Source: JBBSEX01 sp038239345
GTDB lineage: Bacteria > Acidobacteriota > Terriglobia > Bryobacterales > Bryobacteraceae
NCBI GenBank assembly: GCA_038239345.1
Contig: JBBSEX010000002.1
Coordinates: 186,001 to 250,000, forward strand
Reading direction: 5' to 3'
Length of the DNA stretch: 64,000 nt
Of this stretch, positions 35,739-43,990 are shown one piece after another (positions within the stretch are counted from its first letter, which is position 1; each line of letters begins with the position of its first letter). The position numbers and the translations under genes were made by a program. The notes beneath the pieces were generated by a model that was not told the DNA's origin, did not search any database, and saw nothing but the letters and a program-made list of their open reading frames with translations.

Positions 35739-36365
35739 TTGCAGCTTCAAGGAGTAATTTTCGATTATGGTGGCGTCCTATGCGGGCATCCGACGGAGGC
35801 CGAACTGGATGCTTTCGCCAACCTCGGCGGATTCCCGACCGCACCTTTCCTCGAGTCCTACTGGCGTTCGCGTTGGGATTTCGATCGCGGCGATTTGAAT
35901 AGCGAAACGTATTGGAATGGGGTAGCTCGGAACCTCGGCGGCGAATTTTCCGCCGCCAGCCGGCAACTTTTGGACTCAGCCGATGTGCAGCTCTGGATGA
36001 CAATCGATCAGGCCATGTTGGATTGGAATGCCGCCCTCCGCAAAACTGGAATTCGCACGGCGATCCTTTCCAACATGCCGTATACCGTGGCCGATCATTT
36101 GAAAAACATCCGTTTCTTCGACGCCTTCGATTTCGTTACCCTCTCTTGTGAAGTTCATTTCGCTAAGCCCGAAACGGAAATTTATCGCCACTGCTTGGCC
36201 GGTCTGTGCAGCGCCCCCGAAGCCACCCTGTTCCTGGATGATCGCCTGATTAATATCGAAGCCGCGCAACAATTAGGAATCTACGGTTACGAGTTCGTCA
36301 CGCGCGATCAGTTCAAGTCCTCCGGCGTCCTGGAACGCTACGCCCTGCCGACGCTTCCCGCATGA
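35739..36365 (+). CDS. HAD superfamily hydrolase (subfamily IA)
   Basis: A 208-residue hydrolase. Motif I is VIFDYGGVL (nucleophile Asp9, with glycine in place of the second aspartate, as in dehalogenase/epoxide hydrolase-like members). Motif II is AILSNM, motif III the lysine in HFAKPETEIY, and motif IV LFLDDRLINIEAA. The second-Asp loss suggests a phosphatase of atypical type or a non-phosphatase. It starts with TTG at 35739 after a good CAGGAGA. The stop overlaps the start of the MFS gene (ATGA). Confidence 0.87.
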   Translation: MQLQGVIFDYGGVLCGHPTEAELDAFANLGGFPTAPFLESYWRSRWDFDRGDLNSETYWNGVARNLGGEFSAASRQLLDSADVQLWMTIDQAMLDWNAALRKTGIRTAILSNMPYTVADHLKNIRFFDAFDFVTLSCEVHFAKPETEIYRHCLAGLCSAPEATLFLDDRLINIEAAQQLGIYGYEFVTRDQFKSSGVLERYALPTLPA

Positions 36366-37492
36366 GCCTGCGCGCTTCCCGGATCGCTGTCGCCGCCGGA
36401 TTCTTCGTCGCCGGATGTGTTCTGGGTAATTGGGTTTCTCGAATCCCCTGGCTCCAACACCACCTGAATCTGAGCACGGGTCCGCTGGGTGTGGCTTTGT
36501 TGGGCGCGGCGTTCGGCGCCATGTTCGCCATGCCGCTGACAGGTTGGCTGCTCGGCCGTTTCCGCAGCGAAAAGATCTGCACCATAAGCGGCATCCTATA
36601 CGCGCTTAGTCTGCCGTTGCCTTTGTTCGCCACCAGCGCCGAGACGCTGTTCGTAATCCTGTTCTTCATGGGCGCGGCCACCGGGGCACTGGATGTCTCA
36701 ATGAACGTCCAGGCTGTCGAGGTGGAGAAAGCATACGGACGGCCGATCATGTCGTCCTTCCATGCCCTGTTCAGCATCGGCGGGATGGTGGGCGCTTTTG
36801 GTGGCGGAGCCCTCGCCGCCGCCGGCTTAGGGGTCTGGCCCCATTTCCTGCTGGCCGCCGTTGCGCTCAGCGCGGTGATGATCGCCGCCAATCGTTACCT
36901 GTTCCAAACGGAACCGCACGACGGCCCGGAAGGGCGCCTTGCTTTACCCGAATGGGCGTTGCTGGGTCCGGCTACGATCGCTCTTTGTATCATGTGTAGC
37001 GAAGGCGCGATGGCCGATTGGACCGCCGTATACCTGCGTGATTCCTTAACCGCCGGCCCTGTGCTTGCCTCCGCTGGATACGCCGTCTTCTCGCTCTGCA
37101 TGGCTATCGGACGCCTTGTCGGCGATCGCGTCGTGTATCGTTTTGGCAATGTCAACGTGATGCGCGCCGGATCCGCCCTGGCTGCTCTTGGTATCGGATC
37201 CGCGGTCCTCGTCCCCCGAGCGGAGACGGCGCTGCTCGGCTTCGGACTCGCTGGATTCGGTTATTCCTGCCTGGTTCCCATCGTCTTCAGCGCCGCCGGC
37301 CGATCGCGCCGTACAAATCCTGGAACGGCCCTTGCCGCAGTGACCATGAGCGGCTATGTCGGCTTGATGGCGGGTCCGCCGGTTATCGGCTTCGCGGCGG
37401 AAGTCTTGACTCTGCGCGGCGCGCTGGTTATTCTCGTGGGCTTGAGCCTTGTCGCTACAATGCTCGCTCGCACGGTGTCGGCCGGCGAATAA
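36362..37492 (+). CDS. MFS transporter (YbjJ-like)
   Basis: A 376-residue integral membrane protein with about twelve predicted helices. It contains FVAGCVLGNWVSRIPWLQ and the loop LTGWLLGRFRSEK, followed by GALDVSMNVQAVEVEK and FHALFSIGGMVGAFGGG, all typical of YbjJ-type major facilitator proteins. The substrate is unknown. The ATGA overlap with the HAD hydrolase gene suggests the two are made together, perhaps export or uptake linked to dephosphorylation. Confidence 0.88.
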   Translation: MSLRASRIAVAAGFFVAGCVLGNWVSRIPWLQHHLNLSTGPLGVALLGAAFGAMFAMPLTGWLLGRFRSEKICTISGILYALSLPLPLFATSAETLFVILFFMGAATGALDVSMNVQAVEVEKAYGRPIMSSFHALFSIGGMVGAFGGGALAAAGLGVWPHFLLAAVALSAVMIAANRYLFQTEPHDGPEGRLALPEWALLGPATIALCIMCSEGAMADWTAVYLRDSLTAGPVLASAGYAVFSLCMAIGRLVGDRVVYRFGNVNVMRAGSALAALGIGSAVLVPRAETALLGFGLAGFGYSCLVPIVFSAAGRSRRTNPGTALAAVTMSGYVGLMAGPPVIGFAAEVLTLRGALVILVGLSLVATMLARTVSAGE

Positions 37493-37501
37493 ACCGCCGC
37501 C

Positions 37502-38374
37502 ATGGCGCAACGGCTGGCTTCGTTTTGCCGTCTATCTGGAAAGGCTATCAATCTGAATCGTCGCAGCCTCATCGCGGTATTTGTTCTCGGCCTGTCGGTG
37601 CTCGGTGGTCTGTACGCGTTCCAAAAACCGTTTCGCCAATATCCGGCCTGGGAATACATCGACTTTCCCGTGCCGCCCGATTGGAACATTCCCGCCGAGT
37701 GGACCTTCGCGCGGCTGATGTATCCGTCGGCCCCCTACAGCCAGCGCCCCTGGGCCAATTGGCTGAACGGCGAATCGAATTGGACTATCGATTATCCCCG
37801 TTCGGACCGGCACCTTTCACAAGCTGTGAAACGGCTTACACGAATTCAGGCGCGCTCGGTGGAACAGCCAGTCAACCTTGACGACGGCGATGAGGTCTAC
37901 AACTGGCCTTGGCTCTACGGCGTTGAAGTGGGCCATTGGAACCTGACCGATGCCCAGGCGGCGAAACTCCGCGATTATCTTCTTCGCGGTGGCTTCTTCA
38001 TGTGCGACGACTTTCACGGTACGCAGGAATGGGCCATTTTTATCGCCAGCATGAATCGCGTATTTCCCGATCGTCCCATCGTCGATCTGGAGAACCGGGA
38101 AGCGATTTTTCACACGATATTCGACCTTAGCGAGCGCTATCAGGTCCCGGGTGCCCAGTTCCTCTACACCCATCGCGTAGCGGAGAAGGATGGTATTGAG
38201 GCTCGCTGGCGCGGCATATTCGACGACAAGGGACGGCTGATGGTAGCCATCTGCCACAACATGGATTTAGGTGACTCCTGGGAACATGCCGACAACCCCG
38301 AATATCCCGAAAAGTACTCGGCTCTAGGCTTGCGCATTGGCATTAACTATGTTGTCTACGCCATGACACATTGA
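37502..38374 (+). CDS. DUF4159 domain protein, membrane-anchored
   Basis: A 290-residue protein with a membrane anchor near residues 21-40 (RSLIAVFVLGLSVLGGLYAF). The DUF4159 domain includes FARLMYPS, NWTIDYPRSDRHL, LRDYLLRGGFFMCDDFHG and YALGLRIGINY-like ends. DUF4159 folds like a class I glutamine amidotransferase and is usually found near MoxR/VWA genes in other bacteria. A MoxR/VWA pair is indeed encoded 1.2 kb downstream. Its function is not established. Confidence 0.82.
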   Translation: MAQRLASFCRLSGKAINLNRRSLIAVFVLGLSVLGGLYAFQKPFRQYPAWEYIDFPVPPDWNIPAEWTFARLMYPSAPYSQRPWANWLNGESNWTIDYPRSDRHLSQAVKRLTRIQARSVEQPVNLDDGDEVYNWPWLYGVEVGHWNLTDAQAAKLRDYLLRGGFFMCDDFHGTQEWAIFIASMNRVFPDRPIVDLENREAIFHTIFDLSERYQVPGAQFLYTHRVAEKDGIEARWRGIFDDKGRLMVAICHNMDLGDSWEHADNPEYPEKYSALGLRIGINYVVYAMTH

Positions 38375-38450
38375 TCGCCGCGAATCAGCTTCAATCCGGT
38401 AACCCATCCATTCCCGTAACACGTCTAGAAGAAGGGCGGTACTATAAGTT

Positions 38451-38639
38451 ATGTTTGAAGGCTTGTTTCAACCGATGCATCTGGTGGTGATCCTCGCGGT
38501 CGCCGTTTTCTGTTTTGGACCGAAGAAGATTCCAGAGCTTGCCAAAGGTCTGGGCGAGGGGATTCGCGGATTTAAGGACAGCCTCAGCGGGGAACCGGAA
38601 AAGCCAGTCGAAAAAGTTGTGTCCGATAAAGCCGTCTAA
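38451..38639 (+). CDS. tatA: Twin-arginine translocase component TatA/E
   Basis: A 62-residue protein with the TatA layout: short periplasmic N-terminus, one membrane helix (LVVILAVAVFCF), the hinge FGPKKIPELAKGLGEGI forming the amphipathic helix, and an acidic tail. TatA forms the pore that lets folded Tat substrates cross the inner membrane. TatB and TatC are not adjacent. Three likely Tat substrates are in this window. Its stop overlaps by 4 bases that of the convergent regulator gene. Confidence 0.93.
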   Translation: MFEGLFQPMHLVVILAVAVFCFGPKKIPELAKGLGEGIRGFKDSLSGEPEKPVEKVVSDKAV

Positions 38640-39493
38640 GCCTGGGCAATTGCCGCCTGGTGGCCTTCCGATCGCCGCCAGTAGTCTTCGAATAGGCCCT
38701 TCATCGCTTCACTCATTCCTGCGTGATCGAATATGACGGCAGTCCACGATGGTTTCGTGATCACCGGATCCAGCAGCGCAATCATCCCCTGGCAACCATC
38801 GAATAGCGCCAGTTTCATTGGGAGCGAGGCGAACCCCCGCACCTCCACTCCAGCCGCGACGTATTCGTCCACTTGGGCTTGGTGGCTTGTATCCAACGTC
38901 CCGGCTTCAATCAACAGACGACAACAGACGCCACGTAAACGCGCTTGTTTCACCAATTGTTCATCCAACGGATCGACAGCAAACGGTGGACGGGAGAATT
39001 CCAAATATTCGCCTCGCACCTCAGCCAGCATTCGTCTGTACTGCGCGCCGATCTGCCCTGGCTCGCTGACGATTCGCAAGTAGTCCAGCGTCCCCCGGCC
39101 ACCTTGCCCTTCCGAGTAAGCGTCGGCGAGATCGTCGACAAGACCTCCCGCCAACCGGCCTTGCTCAGTCAACTCATGCTGCAAAATCTGTCCCCGCCGT
39201 GCCAGAAAGTTAGGGATCGCCAAGCTTGGCTCGACAGCCGAGAACAGCTTGGTTTTTTCTTGCACCACTTGGGCGAAGCCCTTCTCCACCAGGCTGTCCA
39301 GCACCTCGTAAATCTTCTGCCGCGGTACGTGCGACCGGGCCGCAAGCTCCAGCGCTTTAAAGCGCGGATGCCCCACCAATACAAGGTACGATCGGGCTTC
39401 GTAGGCGTTCAGGCCAATCTGCTGCAACCTTCGCCAAAACCTCTGAAAATCCATCTCCGGCAGTTCTTGGGTCATCTGACGTATCGAGAGCAT
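38636..39493 (-). CDS. TrmB-type transcriptional regulator
   Basis: The protein (285 residues from the ATG at 39493) has an N-terminal winged helix of TrmB type: IGLNAYEARSYLVLVGHP, AARSHVPRQKIYEVLDSLVEKGFA. A C-terminal domain (LDEQLVKQARLRGVCCRLLIEAG) matches the sugar- or nucleotide-sensing domain family. TrmB regulators are common in archaea and rarer in bacteria. An in-frame ATG at 39550 is possible, but 39493 has GCGGA at proper spacing. It is divergent from the MoxR/VWA operon and the 68-base gap holds inverted repeats, so it may control that operon and itself. Confidence 0.85.
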   Translation of the reverse strand: MLSIRQMTQELPEMDFQRFWRRLQQIGLNAYEARSYLVLVGHPRFKALELAARSHVPRQKIYEVLDSLVEKGFAQVVQEKTKLFSAVEPSLAIPNFLARRGQILQHELTEQGRLAGGLVDDLADAYSEGQGGRGTLDYLRIVSEPGQIGAQYRRMLAEVRGEYLEFSRPPFAVDPLDEQLVKQARLRGVCCRLLIEAGTLDTSHQAQVDEYVAAGVEVRGFASLPMKLALFDGCQGMIALLDPVITKPSWTAVIFDHAGMSEAMKGLFEDYWRRSEGHQAAIAQA

Positions 39494-39498
39494 ATCAG

Positions 39499-39542
39499 AT
39501 CCGCCGGAAAACGGTACAATCGCGGATAGAACCATCCGATGG
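39499..39542. promoter_or_regulatory. Candidate operator/promoter region between TrmB-type gene and MoxR gene
   Basis: The divergent gap holds ATCCGC (39499-39504) paired with GCGGAT (39522-39527), and an 11-base palindrome CCATCCGATGG (39532-39542). A possible -10 element TACAAT for the + strand is at 39515-39520, between the arms of the first repeat. The palindrome would sit near the transcription start, a usual place for a repressor. Seen in the sequence; the regulator assignment is inference. Confidence 0.4.
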
Positions 39543-39561
39543 AGATCCACGTCAGGTAATT

Positions 39562-41052
39562 ATGAAAGCAAACCTCCCCGATCTGCCCCAGACCTTGGGT
39601 GCCCTTCGAGACAGTAAGTTCAACGAAGCGTTGTTGGCCGAACGTAGCGTTAAAGATGAAATGCGGGCCAATCTAATTTGCCAGTTGCAACGTGGCGACG
39701 CGTTATTTCCCGGGGTTGTGGGTTATGAGGATACCGTCGTTCCACAGGTTGTAAACGCGATCCTTTCGAAGCACAATTTTATTCTGCTTGGCTTGCGTGG
39801 GCAGGCGAAAACGCGTCTGATCCGCATGCTGACGACATTGCTTGACTCCCATACTCCGTACATAGCCGGCTGTGAAATTCGCGATAATCCCTACCGTCCC
39901 ATCTGCCGCGCCTGCCGCGAGCTGGTCTCCCAGCATGGAGACGAAACGCCCATTGCCTGGCTTACCCCGGATCAACGCTATGTGGAGAAACTCGCCACAC
40001 CCGACGTCACCATCGCCGACATGATCGGCGATATCGATCCAATCAAGGCGGCCCGTCGTGGACAGAATATTTCCGATGAACTAACCGTCCACTACGGCTT
40101 ACTGCCGCGCGCCAATCGCGGCATCTTCGCAGTGAATGAATTGCCCGATCTGGCCGGAAAGATTCAGGTTGGGTTGTTCAACATCATGCAGGAAGGGGAT
40201 ATTCAGATCAAAGGCTACCCCGTGCGGCTGCCTTTGGACGTGATGCTGGTCTTCACCGCCAATCCCGAGGATTACACCGCGCGGGGAAAGATCATCACAC
40301 CGCTCAAAGATCGTATCGGTAGCGAAATTCGCACGCACTATCCGGCGGAAGTGGAGCAGGGCATCGCCATCACCGAACAGGAATCGTGGACCAAGCGCCA
40401 GTCGCCCATCGAAACGCGTGTTCCCAACTACATTCGCGAGGTTGTGGAGAATATCGCGTTCCTCGCTCGCGAAGATAAGAAGATCGACAAGCGCTCCGGC
40501 GTCAGCCAGCGTCTTCCGATTTCCGTTCTGGAAAATGTCGTATCGAACGCCGAACGCCGCGCCTTGCGTGCCGGCGACGATGTAGCCTCACCCCGCGTGG
40601 GCGATATTTATGCCGCGCTTCCGTCGATGACCGGCAAGATCGAGCTCGAGTATGAAGGCGAATTGAAAGGCGGCGATGCCGTTGCCCGCGAGCTGATTCG
40701 CCAAGCCGTCGGCAAGGTCTATACGAATTATTTCGACGGCGTGAACGTAGCTCAAATCATCCAGTGGTTTGACTTGGGCGGCACCCTCAAACTCGGCGAT
40801 GCCGTGGATGCCCGATCGATGGTCGAGCAGCTCGGCAAAATTCAAGGGCTGATGGATAAGCTTGGCGCATTGGGCTTGGGCGTCAGCGAACCCGATGCCG
40901 TGCGAGCTTCGGCGGCCGAGTTCGTCCTTGAAGGTTTGTACGCGCATCGACGAATTAGCCGTAATGAAGAGAACGTTTTCACCGCCGACGAGAAGAAACG
41001 CGATGTCCCCGATGAGCGGCGTCAGCAACGCCCCAAGAAGCAATTCAACTAA
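39562..41052 (+). CDS. MoxR/ChlI-like AAA+ ATPase with cysteine-bearing insert
   Basis: A 496-residue AAA+ protein. The Walker A motif is GLRGQAKTR (Lys83; Ala for the sixth Gly, as in MoxR proteins). Walker B is IFAVNELPDL and sensor 1 lies in VMLVFTANPEDYT. Between the P-loop and Walker B is an insert with three cysteines (Cys104, Cys115, Cys118; CEIRDNPYRPICRAC) that could bind a metal. MoxR ATPases pair with VWA proteins to insert metals or remodel protein complexes. The VWA partner follows 12 bases downstream. The closest functional analogue is the ChlI/ChlD pair of magnesium chelatase. Confidence 0.9.
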   Translation: MKANLPDLPQTLGALRDSKFNEALLAERSVKDEMRANLICQLQRGDALFPGVVGYEDTVVPQVVNAILSKHNFILLGLRGQAKTRLIRMLTTLLDSHTPYIAGCEIRDNPYRPICRACRELVSQHGDETPIAWLTPDQRYVEKLATPDVTIADMIGDIDPIKAARRGQNISDELTVHYGLLPRANRGIFAVNELPDLAGKIQVGLFNIMQEGDIQIKGYPVRLPLDVMLVFTANPEDYTARGKIITPLKDRIGSEIRTHYPAEVEQGIAITEQESWTKRQSPIETRVPNYIREVVENIAFLAREDKKIDKRSGVSQRLPISVLENVVSNAERRALRAGDDVASPRVGDIYAALPSMTGKIELEYEGELKGGDAVARELIRQAVGKVYTNYFDGVNVAQIIQWFDLGGTLKLGDAVDARSMVEQLGKIQGLMDKLGALGLGVSEPDAVRASAAEFVLEGLYAHRRISRNEENVFTADEKKRDVPDERRQQRPKKQFN

Positions 41053-41064
41053 GGCGGAAGCACA

Positions 41065-42291
41065 ATGAAGTTCACGAAATATACAAAGTATACGGGTGAT
41101 GACTTCGGATTGAGCGCTGAAGATCTCTTGAAAACTCTCTCCGACTTTTTCCTGGAGAGCGGTTTCCAGAACGAGTACATGCAGTTCAACGAGATGAATC
41201 AGCACAGTCTCGAAGAATTGAAGCAAGCCATCCTGCGGGCTCTCGAACGTGGAGAACTTTTCGACCAGGATCAGGCCCAGCGCATGCAACAGCAGTTAGA
41301 AAGCATGAATGCTCAGGATATTGAACAACTGTTGGATCGCCTGGTTAAGAAATTGATGGACGAAGGTTATCTGACGGCCGATCGTAAAGAGGGCCAGCAG
41401 GGCGGTACGGGTGACAGCGACCAAAAAGTGAAAGTGGACATCACCGACAAGTCGGTTGATTTCCTGGGCTTCAAAACATTAAAAGATTTATTAGGATCGC
41501 TGGGCAAATCCAGCTTTGGCGCGCACGACACTCGCGATCTCTCTACCGGCGTCGAAACCAGCGGATCGGCGAAGCAATACGAATTCGGCGACACGATGAA
41601 TCTCGATATCAGCGCTACGTTGTTTTCGGCAATGAAGCGCGAAGGCGTCAAGGTGCCGCTGGAACTCGACTATCCCGACTTGCACGTGCATCAGTCGGAG
41701 TATCAGAGTTCCTGCGCCACCGTGCTCATGCTGGATTGCAGCCACAGCATGATTCTCTATGGCGAAGATCGTTTTACCCCCGCAAAAAAAGTCGCCTTGG
41801 CGCTGGCTCATTTGATCCGTACCCAATATCCGGGCGACAGTCTGCGCTGTGTACTCTTTCATGATTCAGCCGAAGAGCTGCGGCTCTCGGATCTGGCCCG
41901 CGTGCAAGTGGGCCCCTATTACACGAACACCCGCGATGGCTTGATCCTGGCGCAACGCTTGCTCGCTCAGGAAAAGAAGGATATGAAGCAGATCGTCATG
42001 ATCACTGACGGCAAACCCTCGGCACTGACTCTCGACGACGGCCGCATGTATCGCAATGCCTTCGGCCTGGATCCGCTGGTGATCAGCCGCACCCTGGAAG
42101 AAGTAAGCCGCTGCAAGAAGCAAGGCATTCTGATCAACACCTTTATGTTGGCGAGCGATTACGGGCTGGTCAACTTTGTACAGAAAGTGACGGAGATGTG
42201 CCGTGGAAAGGCCTACTTCACGACGCCCTATAACCTTGGCCAGGCGCTTCTAGTGGATTACATGAATCGCAAAACCCGGACCGTGCACTAA
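41065..42291 (+). CDS. VWA domain protein, partner of MoxR ATPase
   Basis: A 408-residue cytoplasmic protein. The first ~170 residues are helical, acidic and Gln-rich (QRMQQQLESMNAQDIEQLL). The C-terminal half is a von Willebrand A domain with a complete MIDAS: DCSHS (Asp224, Ser226, Ser228), a threonine in YTNTRDGL and the aspartate in IVMITDGKPS. The GATA-less, ChlD/BchD-like order supports the role of metal-dependent partner of the preceding ATPase. Its stop and the stop of cdsA on the other strand are 1 base apart. Confidence 0.9.
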   Translation: MKFTKYTKYTGDDFGLSAEDLLKTLSDFFLESGFQNEYMQFNEMNQHSLEELKQAILRALERGELFDQDQAQRMQQQLESMNAQDIEQLLDRLVKKLMDEGYLTADRKEGQQGGTGDSDQKVKVDITDKSVDFLGFKTLKDLLGSLGKSSFGAHDTRDLSTGVETSGSAKQYEFGDTMNLDISATLFSAMKREGVKVPLELDYPDLHVHQSEYQSSCATVLMLDCSHSMILYGEDRFTPAKKVALALAHLIRTQYPGDSLRCVLFHDSAEELRLSDLARVQVGPYYTNTRDGLILAQRLLAQEKKDMKQIVMITDGKPSALTLDDGRMYRNAFGLDPLVISRTLEEVSRCKKQGILINTFMLASDYGLVNFVQKVTEMCRGKAYFTTPYNLGQALLVDYMNRKTRTVH

Positions 42292-42292
42292 C

Positions 42293-43090
42293 CTATTTCG
42301 GCACAGCCGCCGGCAACAGCGCTTCGGCGACATGCAGTACCAGCAACACCACTGGAATCGCGAACAGGCTGCTATCCACCCGGTCCAGCCAGCCGCCGTG
42401 GCCAGGCAACATATGACCGCTGTCCTTCAAACCCGCCCCACGTTTCAATGCCGATTCGCATAAATCGCCGAACTGTCCGGCGACATTTCCCAACGCCGCG
42501 ATCGTCAGCCCCAAACATAGTGGGACCGCCGGTAGAAGATAAGAAAAATACAACGCGCCGAATCCCACGGTAGCCACAGTCGATGCCACTGCGCCTTCCC
42601 AGGATTTCCCCGGACTCACCACCGGCGCCAGCTTATGCTTGCCGATCGCCCGGCCCACGTAATAAGCCGCTGTATCGCCCACCCAGTTCAACGCCAAAGC
42701 GAATACCAGCCAGCGCGGATCCAATACACGCAAATCAATCGCGCAACGCCACGCGCCAAATATATATAGGATGCCCAGGAACAGCGTAGCCGCACGGGGC
42801 AAGGCGCGGTCGTCTAACTTGGTTACGCCGAGTGACAGCGACAACGCCACCAGCGCGATTGCCGTGATCCCCGCGATGCCCGCCTGCGGAACGAAGAGCA
42901 CTGCCAAGCCCGCAACGTATCCCACCCAGCCCGGTTTCTCAATTCCATGGGCTTCTACAATGCCGCTGTACTCGTAAAAACAGATCAGGGCGACTGCCGT
43001 TAACACCGCCGCGAAAAACCAGTACGGAGCCCAGACAATCGCGTAAGAAATAATCGGAATCAGAAGGAGCGCGGTTATTACCCGCTTCAT
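42293..43090 (-). CDS. cdsA: Phosphatidate cytidylyltransferase CdsA
   Basis: A 265-residue membrane protein of about eight helices. The family signature near the C-terminus is visible: LKDSGHMLPGHGGWLDRVDSS, together with NWVGDTAAYYVGRAIGKHKLAPVVSPGKSWEG split over two segments. CdsA makes CDP-diacylglycerol from phosphatidic acid and CTP, the branch point of bacterial phospholipid synthesis. Its ATG overlaps the uppS stop (ATGA). The uppS-cdsA order is the common bacterial one. Confidence 0.95.
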   Translation of the reverse strand: MKRVITALLLIPIISYAIVWAPYWFFAAVLTAVALICFYEYSGIVEAHGIEKPGWVGYVAGLAVLFVPQAGIAGITAIALVALSLSLGVTKLDDRALPRAATLFLGILYIFGAWRCAIDLRVLDPRWLVFALALNWVGDTAAYYVGRAIGKHKLAPVVSPGKSWEGAVASTVATVGFGALYFSYLLPAVPLCLGLTIAALGNVAGQFGDLCESALKRGAGLKDSGHMLPGHGGWLDRVDSSLFAIPVVLLVLHVAEALLPAAVPK

Positions 43091-43950
43091 CGCGACGAGA
43101 TGCCCAGCGCTTCCACGAGTTGTTCCTTGCCCACGGGCACGCGAGGCTGATCGCCCGGCAATTCGATTTCAGCCGCCGCGCTCAGGCCCCCGAAACGGCG
43201 GTCGCGCTTTTGATAATCCAAGATGGCCCGCAGAAGGTCGGTCCGTTTGAAGTCGGGCCATAACGTGTCGGTTACGTAGAGTTCGGAATAGGCGATCTGC
43301 CACAGAAGGAAGTTGCTTATGCGCATTTCCCCAGAGGTCCGGATCAGCAAATCGGGATCGGGAATACCGGCCGTGTACAGCCTTGAGGCAATGGTCTGCT
43401 CGTCGACATGTAACGACCCGAGATTACCTTCCAGCCTCGCCTCTTCGATGATCGCGTTCACGGCATCGGCGATCTCCGCCCGGCCGGCGTAGTTGACGGC
43501 GACATTCAATCGCAGTCCCCGGTTGGACGACGTTCGTTCGCAGGCCGCCTCCACTTCTTTCCTCACGAAAGGAGGCAGCGCTTCGATCCGCCCGATTACA
43601 CTCACCTGAATATCGTTCTGCATCATCGCCGGAAGTTCACTGCGCAGGTAATAGCGAAGCAGCCGCCATAGCGTGTCTACTTCAGCCCGCGGACGTTTCC
43701 AGTTTTCTGCGGAAAAGGCGTACAACGTCAAAACTCCGACACCCAGACGAGCGCAAGTTTCCACCGTCTTGCGCACCGGTTCCATCCCCGCCCGATGGCC
43801 CGCAACCCGCGGCAGGCTGCGCCGTTTGGCCCATCGTCCGTTGCCATCCATGATGATCGCGACGTGCGCGGGAAGCCGTTCAGGATCAATGGATTCGGCG
43901 AGTAGCCAATCCTCTTCCCCGGGCTTGAGAACGTCGAATAACTGCTTCAT
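43087..43950 (-). CDS. uppS: Isoprenyl transferase (undecaprenyl diphosphate synthase) UppS
   Basis: A 287-residue cis-prenyltransferase. Signature motifs are HVAIIMDGNGRWAKRR (catalytic Asp35), GHRAGMEPVR, LTLYAFSAENWKRP and DLLIRTSGEMRISNFLLWQ. The enzyme makes the C55 lipid carrier for peptidoglycan and surface glycans, which ties it functionally to the glycosyltransferases in this window. A 30-residue C-terminal tail (LPGDQPRVPVGKEQ...) goes beyond the usual end of the family. Confidence 0.96.
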   Translation of the reverse strand: MKQLFDVLKPGEEDWLLAESIDPERLPAHVAIIMDGNGRWAKRRSLPRVAGHRAGMEPVRKTVETCARLGVGVLTLYAFSAENWKRPRAEVDTLWRLLRYYLRSELPAMMQNDIQVSVIGRIEALPPFVRKEVEAACERTSSNRGLRLNVAVNYAGRAEIADAVNAIIEEARLEGNLGSLHVDEQTIASRLYTAGIPDPDLLIRTSGEMRISNFLLWQIAYSELYVTDTLWPDFKRTDLLRAILDYQKRDRRFGGLSAAAEIELPGDQPRVPVGKEQLVEALGISSR

Positions 43951-43990
43951 GGATCAGTATTTATGGTACAACAACAAGCACTTTGCGATA

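Noticed and set aside
38945..39529. 194-codon open frame on the + strand
   Set aside because: Antisense to the TrmB-type regulator, without motifs.
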